Source: Silene conica (lineage: Eukaryota; Streptophyta; Magnoliopsida; Caryophyllales; Caryophyllaceae). From it: a DNA stretch of 64,000 nucleotides. This document shows, in pieces, positions 1-10,700 of this stretch. A program made the position numbers and the translations under genes. The DNA lies in NCBI GenBank assembly GCA_029255685.2, contig CM055317.2:14773501-14837500 (forward strand), given 5' to 3'. How positions within the stretch are numbered: position 1 is the stretch's first letter; the number at the start of each line of letters is the position of its first letter. The notes under the pieces were generated by a model that made no database searches, was not told the origin of the DNA, and saw nothing but the letters and a program-made list of their open reading frames with translations.

Positions 1-526
1 AAATGTACTTAATCCTAAATAGAGAATTAATTAATTGTACATTGAACTTCAATTGTCATATTGATACGATTATATGTTGACAAACATTATTTGTAGTACA
101 AATTATATATTAGGATAGTTATGTTAAGAAATATTAATTAGCTTGATTAGTTTGATTAATTTTAATGTTCCTTGATTGAGTTGCTGTGGTCTGGATTAAC
201 TCTTGCACTGAAATTATGATGATGTTAATAGACACGTTAATTTCTGAAAAAAATAAAAAGGAATTTAATACCTATGTCTGAGATATGAGTGATGATCAGC
301 ATTGACAGTAGGAAACAATATAAGCATGTGTATGGCTACTGGATCTGTACTTCTGATTGTGAGTATACAAGGGTTTCTGGGTAATTTGGAAGGGTCAGAG
401 CAAATAAGTAGGATAGCATGAATTTGGGTGTTATTGCATAGCATTGACAATTGTAGGTTCTTACGGAGAAGGGGGTGAGGGTGGTCAGGGGTGAGGACGA
501 GGAAACTGAGGGTTTTTTGTGTTAAC
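1..526. other. AT-rich stretch without a recognisable gene
   Basis: This is intergenic DNA leading up to the LINE insertion. No open frame in it resembles a known family, and no repeat ends are clear. It includes the left side of the LINE target site. Confidence 0.5.
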
Positions 527-543
527 AACATTGTAATGCAAAG
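527..543. repeat. Left target site duplication of the LINE
   Basis: These 17 bp are identical to 1293-1309 on the far side of the A tract. The first one or two A residues could belong to the poly-A tail on the right side, so the duplication is 15-17 bp. Confidence 0.85.
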
Positions 544-1292
544 ATCTGTTCATAGTTCCTGGGCATGGAAAAAGATCTGTGATGTCAAAGAGCGTATGAA
601 GAATGGGTATCAGAATGGGGAATGGCAGAGGCAGAATGGGTGGTATACAATAGCTGACGGGTACCAGTGGTTGATGGATGAAGGTGGTGCTGTTGTCCAG
701 TGGCACAAGCTAGTTTGGAACAGGTATAATGTGCCTCGGTGGGAATTTATCATGTGGCTTAGTCAGAATCAGAGGCTTCTTACTCTTAATAGATTATCAA
801 GGATGGGTATTGAGGTGCCAAAGGATTGTTTTGTGTGTGGAGAGGAGTATGAGACTCATAAACATTTGTTTGATGATTGCCAATTCACAAGAAGATGTAT
901 GCAGGGTGTGAGTGATTGGCTGGGGATACCTATGATTGTGTTAAGAGAGGAAGGAAGGCTGTTTAGGAGAAGGAATATGACTAATTTGAGACGGAAGTTG
1001 ATTGGAGCAGTGATTGTAGGGCTGCGATATTGGATTTGGTGAAATAGAAATATTTGCAGAATGGAAGGAAGTGTGATGCATCCTAGAGCTCTAGTGCAAA
1101 AGGTTCAGAATGAATGTACCCAGAGGTTCCAAGTTAGTTTCCAAGGTGTGATGAGCAATGAAGATAAATGTTGGTGTAGTCAGCATAATTTTTTGTAAAG
1201 AGAATTAGTTAGCTTGTAGTTGTTAAGGAAACGTTGATGTACATGTTGGCTTAAGGCCTTGGTTTAATATTACTTACATTTTACCAAAAAAA
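544..1292 (+). mobile_element. 5'-truncated L1-type LINE with zf-RVT domain and poly-A tail
   Basis: The reading frame from 544 gives the zinc-binding region found downstream of plant LINE reverse transcriptases (zf-RVT). It shows an SSWAWKKI start, WHKLVWNRYNVPRWEF, and the metal-binding pattern C-F-V-C-G-x5-H-K-H-L-F-x2-C. The frame meets TGA at 1040-1042, where related proteins have W in an IW-x-RN context. It then continues in the same frame to a second stop near 1196-1198, so the product is broken by one nonsense change. A short A tract (about 1286-1294) ends the element. The 17-bp sequence AACATTGTAATGCAAAG lies on both sides, at 527-543 and 1293-1309, as expected of target-primed insertion. 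The reverse transcriptase and endonuclease parts are absent, so this is a dead-on-arrival 5' truncation. The intact duplication suggests a fairly recent insertion. Confidence 0.88.
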
Positions 1293-1309
1293 AACATTGT
1301 AATGCAAAG
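1293..1309. repeat. Right target site duplication of the LINE
   Basis: Identical to 527-543; see the LINE entry. Confidence 0.85.
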
Positions 1310-2036
1310 GTTAAGCAAATCAACAACACCTAACCATTCAAGTTTAAGAACAACACAAAAGGTTACTACTAAAATCAATCAAATTGTGATGACTGATTCG
1401 AATATTGAGTCTCAAGCTAAAGTTTAATGACGTGTACCTCTATAGAGGTTTGGACGTATGCAACATCTCCCCTCTGTTTTCAATGGATGGGTTGTTTCCA
1501 AATGACTGAATCATGGCATTTAACCAACTTTTCAATTAATCAGAATTGTTATGGCATTTAGTCGCATTGCCTAAGATAATAATGCTGATATAATTGTCAT
1601 TATGTCCTGAAGATATGTATTGCTTTAACTTATTTGATTTTTGTTATTAGTAGTTTAGTGCATCATTCGTAAGTCTACTTGACTGGATTTGATTTGAAAG
1701 AGTATGACACTCATAGTTGTCAGTTAGTTTATTAAGACCAAAACTCTTAGTTGTACTGCTAATTCATATTTTGGCGTTTTAGAAATCTGGTAGTTTAGTG
1801 CCGTGTTGCTGTTGTTACTACCTTTCTATCAATTTTATTCGAATGTGATAGTCACAGGCGATTTGGAATGAATTGCGACCAAATTGCATATTTGTATCAC
1901 TTATTTGTATTGGTCGTGTTAGGAAGCTGGTAAGATATGACGCCCTTCATAAACACATAATTGAACTAAGCTAAATCTCAGACTATACTCTATAAAGTCT
2001 TTAGCTTTAATATATGTTTTCTACAGATAAATAGGT
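1310..2036. other. Non-coding stretch before the F-box-like gene
   Basis: No gene family is recognisable here. A pyrimidine-poor CTACAG near 2022-2027, just before the next gene, could be a splice acceptor of a 5' UTR intron, but no upstream exon can be supported. Confidence 0.4.
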
Positions 2037-2564
2037 ATGCCGTCCTGTACTGGTGTTCACTACTTTAACAAAGAAGACAAGCATGAGTTTGAGAATGACT
2101 ATCTTCGGTGGAAGAAGGAGCAATTCAGATCTAAATCATTGTTCAACACACACTATGTGCTAAAAGAGACAACAATAAGCGAACGAGTTAACCATCTGTT
2201 GTTCAGTTCTGATGAGCTAATGTTCAGCATTTTTGAGAGGCTCAATCATCAGGACAAACGTAGTATGTCTGAAGTGTGCAGAAAGTGGGCTTCTTTATTC
2301 GCAGTTGGAAAAGATACATCTAAGATGACGGCTGATTATAAGAGTCAGGTGAAGAAAGAAGAAATAGAGGGGTTAATAGTCAGATCAAGATGGGGTCGCG
2401 TGTTTTCGATCCAATGTAAATGTCTTGATTTACCAACAGAAGACGCAAGGTATATCTACCATTGTTGGATGGAGGGAAACAGAGATATCGATGATCCAAC
2501 TGTCCATGACGATGGCCCCTTTAATATATTGACAGTTGATGACGTGTATTACAAATCAGATTAG
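2037..2564 (+). CDS. F-box-like protein, single exon, possibly partial
   Basis: This is an uninterrupted 175-codon frame. Residues around 58-90 resemble an F-box core: a hydrophobic L-x-S-x-D-E-L-M-F-S-I-F-E-R-L stretch, then V-C-R-K-W-A-S-L. That matches the L-P-x-E-L-x2-x-I-L-x-R-L ... V-x-K-x-W pattern by which F-box proteins bind SKP1 in SCF ubiquitin ligases. The N-terminal part is charged and has no domain I know. The C-terminal 80 residues show no Kelch, LRR or FBA repeats, so a substrate-binding part is missing or unfamiliar. A possible splice acceptor lies just upstream of the ATG. The last 30 bases of the frame and the following 80 bases recur at 2907-3018, showing a local duplication of the 3' end. 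It could be a real small gene or a remnant of a larger F-box gene. Confidence 0.5.
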   Translation: MPSCTGVHYFNKEDKHEFENDYLRWKKEQFRSKSLFNTHYVLKETTISERVNHLLFSSDELMFSIFERLNHQDKRSMSEVCRKWASLFAVGKDTSKMTADYKSQVKKEEIEGLIVRSRWGRVFSIQCKCLDLPTEDARYIYHCWMEGNRDIDDPTVHDDGPFNILTVDDVYYKSD

Positions 2565-2644
2565 TATGCCGAAAATGGTAGGTTTAATGTAATAATGTTA
2601 AATTCTAAGCTGAACCAATATAGTAAAAAAACTAATAGTTGTAA
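2531..2644 (+). repeat. First copy of a duplicated gene 3' end
   Basis: It covers the last codons, the stop codon and about 80 bases after the F-box-like gene. A diverged direct copy lies at 2907-3018, about 375 bp downstream. Shared tracts include the ACAAATCAGATTAGTA-type stop region and TTTAATGTAATAATGTT. Confidence 0.6.
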
Positions 2645-2906
2645 CTTTATTAGTACAATTCGGTGGCTTCTCCAAGAGGATGTAAGTGTACACCTTGTAA
2701 TAACTATTTTGTGGTATTACGATGACCTCTTTTCTGGTTGTGTCTTCCGGTTCCATAGTGTGGGTCATAGTTTGCTGTATAGTCCTGAACCAAACATTGT
2801 AGTACTTCTTTACTGCTAGCACCCTTCACAAACGTAAAGGAACCGATCAAATTGACACCCCAATCGTGAGCTTTCCACAATGTACAAAAAGTTATAAACA
2901 CAACTT

Positions 2907-3018
2907 TGCAATTGTTGACGCATATTTCAAATCAGTTTAGTACGCCAAAAGCAATGAAATTAATGTAATAATGTTTAATAGTAAGCTGAAGTACTGTAGT
3001 CAGAAACTATTAGTTGAA
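2907..3018 (+). repeat. Second, diverged copy of the F-box gene 3' end
   Basis: Direct repeat of 2531-2644 with scattered substitutions and small gaps. It keeps the TTGATGACG-like, TCAAATCAG and AATGTAATAATGTT blocks in the same order. No open frame leads into it. Confidence 0.6.
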
Positions 3019-3940
3019 ACTTTTCTTGAATAACAACGGAAAAGAAATGAGAATAAACATGTTACGTATCATCATATATTAAATTGCAACGCGCTTTGGT
3101 ACATTTAAATATGCTATACTTGTGTTCAATTTATAATATGCATTTGTACATAAATTTTGGACTTTATCCATATACGAACTGTGTAAGTCTAAAGATGATA
3201 CCTTTGAAATAATCAAAAAATTGAGAAAGTCCTATTTCAACAACTAACGAATGAGACATCTATTATAAATATGTTTACATCTAGACTGTTCCTACATTAC
3301 ATGCATGTCTTAGTTATGTTCACATAATTTACACAAAGTACTATGTTCATAGTAATTGTTAAAAATACGACTTATGTAGGTAATGTTTATCAATTCACCC
3401 AAAAATTATTATACGGATAATTTGGTGGATCATGTGCGCAGCGGTCATTTCACAAACGCAAATATCAAATACGTGACAACATCAATTTACAATCCACTTC
3501 TTATTTTGTTGGGATATGTTGATCATTCAATATATCAAAAAACAAACTGAAAACAAAAAAAATGTTGAAAGTATGAATATTAACATGATGGTGGATCACG
3601 TCCCTTGGAATATCGCGCGCGGAGTAACAACTAGTAAAATAAAAAGACCAAAGTACTACCAAAACACTCACGAATAATATGAAATAATATTATTTCAAAC
3701 TAATCGTCTGACATATTATTTGACACTAAAATGAGTAAATTAAGCTAACTCGGGTTATTATTTCGCTCAAATAAGAGATAAAATATGGGTAAAAGAACGG
3801 TAAAATACGGTGTTATCAGCGTTATTGGGCAACAATAGATTTGAGGCAGTAGACGATTGTTAGCGTTATTGAAGATACAAATGTTTCTGTGAAAATTAAG
3901 GGAAGAGGAAACTGAATGGTAGGTTTTCTATCACGCGTCT
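3019..3940. other. AT-rich intergenic stretch
   Basis: No gene and no clear element boundary was found. The left terminus expected for the CACTA element ending at 4709 was searched for here and not recognised. Confidence 0.4.
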
Positions 3941-3944
3941 AGGG

Positions 3945-4709
3945 AATTGATTTTACATCGGTTTATAAAACGATGTAGTGTAAATACGACTTAATTAAAT
4001 TAACATCAGTTTAAGAAAATTGATGCAATGTAAATAAATTAACATCGGTTTTTAAATAACCGATGTTAATAAATGATGTAAATAACTGAAATAAAATAAA
4101 AAAAAAACATCGTTTTTTTCTAAAACATGTGTTAACAACTCAATAATTATAGATTACATCGTTTATATTAAGAAATGATGTTAATAAGGCGATGTCAATA
4201 GAATTTTGGAAAATTAAAAAAAAAATTGCTACATCGGTTCATAATTAATAAGCAACCGATGTTTTTTTTGCAGAATTGTTACATCGGTTCATAATTAATA
4301 ACTAACCGATGTATTATTTTTATCATCTTAACTGCTAAACATCAGTTTACTTAAACCGATGCAATTAATTATCATTAACATCGGTTTTATAACAAATCGA
4401 TGTAAAAATAATATAATTAACATCGTTTTTGATTTCGAAGCGATGTAAACAACAAAAATCATCCTAATCGTTAAACATCAGTTTACTTAAACCGATGCAA
4501 TTAATTAACATTAACATCAGTTTGATAACAAATCGATGTAAAATTATATAATTAACATCGATTTTGATTTCGAAGCGATGCAAAATTATATAACTAACAT
4601 CGGTTTTGATTTCGAAGCGATGTAAATAACAAAAATTAGATCCCTTACATCAGTTTTAGTAAAAACCGATGTTATAGTGGCGATATCAATAACACTTTTT
4701 GTACTAGTG
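3945..4709. mobile_element. CACTA-type terminus with ACATCGGTT/AACCGATGT subterminal repeats
   Basis: The segment ends in GTACTAGTG at 4701-4709, which on the opposite strand begins CACTAGTAC, the hallmark start of CACTA (En/Spm) transposons. Inside it lie some twenty copies, in both orientations, of a 9-11 bp motif close to ACATCGGTTT or AACCGATGTT, many paired as short palindromes. Dense inverted subterminal motifs of this type are the transposase-binding regions of CACTA elements. No transposase frame is present and the matching left end was not found, so this is either a solo end or a small non-autonomous derivative. The left boundary given is where the repeats begin. Confidence 0.72.
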
Positions 4710-5140
4710 ATAGTTGTATACGATATTAATTGTTTGATTATATACGCGATAAAACTGATAAAAAATGTTATTATTTACAAAGAGGACGGTCTTATATAAT
4801 AAGGCTTATCTTTGTTAATATATTAAATACTAAGACGGTCATACATAATAAGCGTTCTCTTTGTTAATCTACGAGAACGGTCATACATGTCCAACGTTCT
4901 CTTTATTAATCTACGAGAACGGTCATACATAATAAGCGTTCTCTTTGTTAATATATTGTATATAAAGACGGTTGGTCAAACATAACCGTTCTCGTTGTTA
5001 ATCTACGAGAGCGGTTCATACACATAACCGTTCTCTTTTGGAGTCATATATGAGCGCCAAAAATAAAGTGACAAAACAGACCGGTTCCGCACTTAACCGT
5101 TCTTAAAATGGCGTTCTATTAGCCTTAAATTGTAGTAGTG
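4710..5140. mobile_element. Second CACTA-type terminus with GAGAACGGT repeats
   Basis: It ends in TTGTAGTAGTG at 5130-5140, read as CACTACTACAA on the opposite strand, a typical CACTA tip. Inward of it lie about ten copies of a GAGAACGGTCATACAT / AACCGTTCTC-type motif in both orientations, quite unlike the motif in the neighbouring terminus. No coding sequence is present. Two right ends in the same orientation, 431 bp apart, suggest one element inserted near the end of another; the missing left ends prevent proof. Confidence 0.7.
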
Positions 5141-5753
5141 AATATTTTTTCAAATTTAAAAGACATAGTAATAGGATTATCGTGATTTTGTTACATATAT
5201 AAATGAAATTACACTAATTAACTGTGATTTGAGCAATATTTAATTGTTATTATTTGTAAAATTAAACATGATAGACAAACACTCTTTTAGCAAATACTTT
5301 TTAAATAATTCTACTATTTTGTCTTTTAATACAAACTTATATACTACAAATTAATAGTATTCTTAGATATTTTTACTTCTAAAACGTAAAATCAATCCTC
5401 AATGTTACTTAAACATTTGATCTTGGTCAATTATTTTAATTTTTATATAACATATACTCTTATATGATTTTATTACAAATGACATTACTTCACGTTTATA
5501 TTACATCTTAGTAGATATACTGCTATAACAACAATGTTTTTAATATAAAGTTAATAATAATGTTTCAGTAAAATCGAATATCTTATGAGGGATAAACGTG
5601 TTAAACCTTCTCTTTTCTACCTCTTAATATCAACCATTACTAATAGTAACTTTTATGGAGTTATATACTTATACCAATATTTAATTGTTTAATTCTCTGA
5701 TATCTTAAACAAACAAACCGCACATTTGCACGTGATTTATACTAGTACAATAA
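5141..5753. other. AT-rich intergenic stretch
   Basis: Nothing recognisable was found. It ends at the 9-bp target site of the MULE-like element. Confidence 0.4.
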
Positions 5754-5762
5754 TAATAATAA
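5754..5762. repeat. Left 9-bp target site duplication, MULE copy 1
   Basis: TAATAATAA, identical to 6716-6724. Confidence 0.85.
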
Positions 5763-6715
5763 GAGTTTTTTTTGCTTTTTACCACCTATTGAGTAATAAT
5801 TTTTACAAATTACCACCTATTGAGTCCATTTTTGTCAATTACCACCTAATTTGCCATATGTTGACGGGTTTTTTTTATTTATCATTTCGGCTATATTTTA
5901 TCGACTCTCTATTATTTACAATGACCAAAGTACCCTTTACCAAATATTATACACTCACCCTTATTATTTCATTCAATTATTCCAAATTGAATCCATTGTT
6001 ATTCTAAAACCCTAAAAATTGGCATTTTTTTCACATTTAGCACTTCTTACTCTTATTCCTTAAATGGAGAAAAAAAATTAATTGACAGTGGGTTGCCGAC
6101 ATTTGAGAATTATCAACATACAGTTATGTGAAAAGCAAGCAACTTTAATCAAATATTATCAATTTTAATCAGAATTTTAGCCCGACCTAGTAACATAATG
6201 ATCAATAATAACAAAATAAAAATAAAAATTTCAGAGTACAATCCCAGTGTAATACTGCATTAGTCCCCAGAAAAATTTACCACAATTCCATTCCGATTCA
6301 CCCTTGCCACTTATTTGTAGTATTGAATTACAGTGATACTTCTGCTACATCTCCCTACCAGAAACCTATCCAACATGGCAAAGCCGAAACACAACTTACG
6401 TGTTCAGCTACACTAGATTTTACAACAACAACTTACGTGTAGGTTCAACATGGCAAATGCCAAGTTTTAGGGTTTTAGAATAACAATGGCTTCAATTTGG
6501 AATAATTGAATGAAATAATAAGGGTGAGTGTATAATATTTAATAAAGGGTATTTTAGTCATGGTAAATAATAGAGAGTCGATAAAATATAGTCGAGACGA
6601 TAAATAAAAAAACCGTCAATATATGGCAAATTAGGTGGTAATTGACAAAAATGGACTCAATAGGTGGTAATTTGTAAAAATTATGACTCAATAGGTGGTA
6701 AAAAACAAAAAACTC
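5763..6715. mobile_element. Non-autonomous MULE-like element with long TIRs (copy 1)
   Basis: The element is 953 bp long. It starts GAGTTTTTTTTGCTTTTTACC and ends with the reverse complement. About 270 bp at each end form a terminal inverted repeat (5763-6030 against 6450-6715). The perfect 9-bp duplication TAATAATAA flanks it at 5754-5762 and 6716-6724. Long TIRs with 9-bp duplications are the signature of Mutator-like elements. Each TIR carries two or three copies of a TACCACCTATTGAGTC-like word spaced about 30-36 bp apart. The roughly 400-bp centre has no convincing frame. A second copy of the same family lies at 42410-43194. Confidence 0.88.
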
Positions 6716-6724
6716 TAATAATAA
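6716..6724. repeat. Right 9-bp target site duplication, MULE copy 1
   Basis: TAATAATAA, identical to 5754-5762. Because the word is a simple repeat it carries less weight alone than the duplication of copy 2. Confidence 0.8.
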
Positions 6725-6754
6725 TTGTACTTAAACGCGACACCATTCAACCAA

Positions 6755-6990
6755 ACCAAAATAATTTAGTGTTGGCTGATATCTTTAGTTTATGCTCTTC
6801 TTTTCATAGGTTAGAATGGTCGTTTACGTGTAGAGAAAACAATACTGTTGCCCATTCTTTGGCTCATGTTCTTTGTACGGAGCCGAGTAGAGACGAATGG
6901 GCAGAGTCTCTACCACACTTGCGAACATGGCTGTTTCTTTTAATTTATCGTTAATGCAGTAAACTTCGGCTTTCCTTTTAAAAAAAAATA
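6755..6990 (+). mobile_element. LINE remnant: C-terminal RNase H-like fragment with A-rich tail
   Basis: The frame ending at 6952-6954 reads a WSFTCRENNTVAHSLAH block. This is the last conserved strand and helix of the RNase H-like (RVT_3) domain that closes many plant LINE ORF2 proteins, where R-x2-N-x2-A-H-x-L-A is the usual pattern. An A tract at about 6979-6988 probably marks the 3' end. Everything upstream of the domain is missing. The MULE-like element inserted just before it. Confidence 0.65.
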
Positions 6991-7774
6991 ATTTACTTAA
7001 AATAACACAAATCCGACTCAACCAAATCCAACCCGAATAATTAACTCCAAATTACTCAACACCCCAAACCAAACAATTGATGAATGATGACCACCTAACC
7101 TAAATTTGCTAAACGACCATTTTTGTCACTAAAAAGAACAAGTTTAAAAAATTGCGTGCCGGTTTCCACGGTCGTCTCAACTCTCAAGTCTCAAGTCTAA
7201 CTCAACAGTTTGAAGTCTCAAGTCCCAATACACTCAACACTCAACATCTTTTACTTAAACAACACAATTTCCTTCCATTCTTCATCTTTCTACCTTTCTT
7301 TTTCATTTGTTTTAGGTACAACATTATTCAATTCAATTCAATTACTATTACTATTATTATGATATTATTCCATTAATGTTGTTATTGTAATAATCACATC
7401 AATAATGACACTAATTATATTTTATATATTGAGACAATAACATGTTAATCAGTCAACACTACCCTTGAACTACCATCCCTTCTGAGTTTTGAGTTGTTTT
7501 GAGTTTTCAGTTTTCCCCTCTTTTTCCTTCCTTGTTTGTCTCAACCATCTATCTAATTCAATTTCACAAACCCTAATTTTTTTCCAAGATTGAAACTTTA
7601 TTCCATGGGTTTTCTTAAAATGTGATTTTATTAAGTGGGTCGAAGTTAGAATTTTGAAAGGAGCAGTATTTTCTGAGATTTATTGTTTTTTTTTTGGTTT
7701 GGTTTAATATAGTGAGATATTTTGGATTTTTTGGAAAAATTGGAGTTTTAGATGCACTTGATTAAGCATTGAAC
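6991..7774 (+). promoter_or_regulatory. Upstream region and probable 5' UTR of the PAT gene
   Basis: No gene lies here. The stretch 7150-7600 is rich in C/T tracts, as in many plant 5' UTRs, and a GTTTTAGGTACAAC near 7308-7321 could hold splice signals. Transcription start and any leader intron cannot be fixed from sequence alone. Confidence 0.35.
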
Positions 7775-10700
7775 ATGGCTAGACGTCACGGGTGGGAACT
7801 TCCTGCACATTATCTACAGGTTAATTTCATTTTTTTTGGCTCTTTCAGTTTCAATCATTTCTTTACGTTTTTTTCTTTCTTGCGATGAGGGTTATTTAAT
7901 CAATGGTAAATAAATGATTGGGAGTTAGGACGGAGGGCGTACATTTTACTTTGCTGTTATATAGTGTCATAAAAATTAAGGTGGGATGATTTTGTGATTA
8001 TGATTGTGATTATTGTGGTTGTTGAGGGAGCAAAAGAGTGACTATTTTGTTTATATATGTTAATTAGTTCAATGATTGATAAGCATGAAGTTTGGTAAAA
8101 AGCTCAAATGTTAATCATTACTTTGTGTTTGTGTACATATAATTGTTAGTTCCTTCCGGTTGTTGTCTTATTTTGTTATTTTCTGGCCTTTGTTTTTTTT
8201 TTTGTACTTATGCCCTATTTGCTGGCCCTTTTGTGGATATATATGCTGATCATCTATTATTTAGACAATTTTGTTTGTTTGTTTGTTTGGGTATTGATCA
8301 TTTTCGAGTTTTCTTTTGTAATACCTTTACTTGTGTAAGCTTATGATAACCTTATGTTATACTTCCTCCGTCTTAGTCTTTTGTTTACGTTTTATATTCG
8401 TTGTGAGAGATATTTTAATCGAGTAAACAAATGATTGCGGCAAAGGGACGTTGTGTTAGGTATTTTAGTCAAGGGTAAACAAATAATTGGGATGAAGGGA
8501 GTAGTAGTTTGCTAGGAATTATTGATTTACCCGTTGTCGGTGTGGTTTTATGTAGTTGAGCCGAGCAAGAGGAACCTAACTAGTGTTGAGAAATTGTGGC
8601 CCAACAATGCAACAAAACAAAATGTTTATTATGGTGGAAATTGTCGAATGAATTCCTGGACAAATTAGGCTGTGCTTCTACTCTGAAGCCGGAACATTGT
8701 TTGTTGGTATAGCAGAAGTATCAAATAAGGTTAAATATTAAAATGAGACTTTTACTTAAATTTTTGGAATGGACATTCAATTTGTGCACAACTCTTGGTC
8801 AACCTTAGAAGTTGATAGTTTGATACTTCATAGTTCGTAATCCCGACCCCTTTTTTTAATCATTTCATGCGCGCATTGGAAATTTTTTTATGAATTAATT
8901 AGTCTACCAATGAGTGGATGATTTGTCGGACCAAAGAATGTGGTATTCCACTTTGTCCCACTGGGGTATGGAGGTTTGATTGAAGTCTCAATATGGTGGA
9001 CTTTTTAGTCTCTTTTCGTTGAAAATTCAATCTGAGGTGTTGGATAATGGTGGTGAAATCTTTTCCAGCTAATGAGGTTGCGATAGGGAGGACTGTAAAA
9101 GCGAGTGTGGGGAAGACTAGAGATTGGTTGTGAATGTGAAGTTTGAAATGGTGACAAATCATGAAAATTTAAAACTTAACTGCTGAATATTTGGCCTTTA
9201 GGGAGGTTGTTAACTAGGTAAAGACTCCTGGTATGCTATTGTGGTAGCAATAGCATCCATACTTCCATAGTATTAACTTTGGTGTTGCAGCCTGATTTGA
9301 CTCATGAGTGTTACGGCGTTATCTCGCCCTTTACCGCTTAAAATTCCTTTCGCCCTGTCCTTCAAAACTTTGATAGCTTTCTCGCTGTTGAAATCTCTTC
9401 CATGTATATAATGGACTGCTGGGTATTCTCACACATTGCTCGGATTTATGGGACTGCTGTGGAGGACTCAACACTGGCAACATGGCGTTAAAGGCAAGAT
9501 TTAATGCCATGGTAGCATCCTCGTCTCTTAGAAATGGCAATAGTGGTCAAGCTAGTGTCTGGCTGTCTGCATGAATTTTTGACCACGCAGAGTATCCGTA
9601 ATCTTATTTCATTTGTATCATGAAATCACCAGGTGCTCCAACGTGTAAAATTTGAGGGAAAAAGAGTTACAGGATTGCATTTTTTTTCCTGGGGAAATTC
9701 AATGCTTCAACATCTAATTTACTGGCGTTTTATCTGCTGATGGGGTTATTTTTTTTTTTGTTTTTTCACATTTATAAGGATAAGTTTAATATTTTTTATT
9801 TATGAGTGTAGATTTTCCCTGCATAAACTGGTACGTTGGTCTTCATGTTTTTGAATCTGCTAACACATGTTTAATATGGTTGGGTGACTAGATATTGGCG
9901 ATTACAGTATATCTTCTGCTAGCCGTTGCATTCTATGCCTTTTATGCACCCTTTGTTGCTAAGGAGGCTGTCTACGGATATGTGGCTACTGGTGTTTATA
10001 CCTTTTTGGTAAGTGGAACTGAATTCTACCTGTTTGTTTCTTATTTTTTCTCTGTGAATAATTATGCCACAAGAAAGTATATTTAGAGAGAGACAGGGCG
10101 AGGGAGCTTATGATGAAGTTGTAGACATCAGGAAATTCTCATTGAGGGTCTTACACTAGTACTTATGACTTATGAGCCCGTTCTGCTTGGGTGGTTCCGG
10201 CTTTAGAGTTGTGGGGGCTAATGTGTACATTAAACGTTTGAATCTCTGGTTTTCATATTGTAATTAATCTATTTGAATTTTTTTCAGCGTTCTTAAACTG
10301 CTATAGCTCTCATTATTGTAATTGTATTTGTCCTGCAGGCTCTAGGGGTACTAATTCTTTATGCTAGATGCACAGCTATTGATCCAGCTGATCCTGGTAT
10401 TCTAGTTCCGCCTGATAGAACCGCTAGATCACAATGTGAGACCAGTTTACCAGGTCAGTTTAAATCTCACACAGTAGTTTGTTTCTGGTGTAAGTAACTG
10501 AGATTCTCAGGCAAAATCAGTAGTCAACCAGTGAAATTGTAAACAAACAGTTATATGGTACATACGTGTCAAAAGAGCTGTTTGTTGACATGGAAGCAGC
10601 AACTCTATCAGGAGCAAATTTATATTGGACTGGAAATCCTTTTGACTTTCATGCAAATTAATTTTTTCACCTGTATTTTTTTCGAGTAGGTGATGCTTCT

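Noticed and set aside
9331-9540. - strand frame in PAT intron 1
   Set aside because: It lies wholly inside an intron and has no domain I can name. A transposon fragment is possible but not supported.
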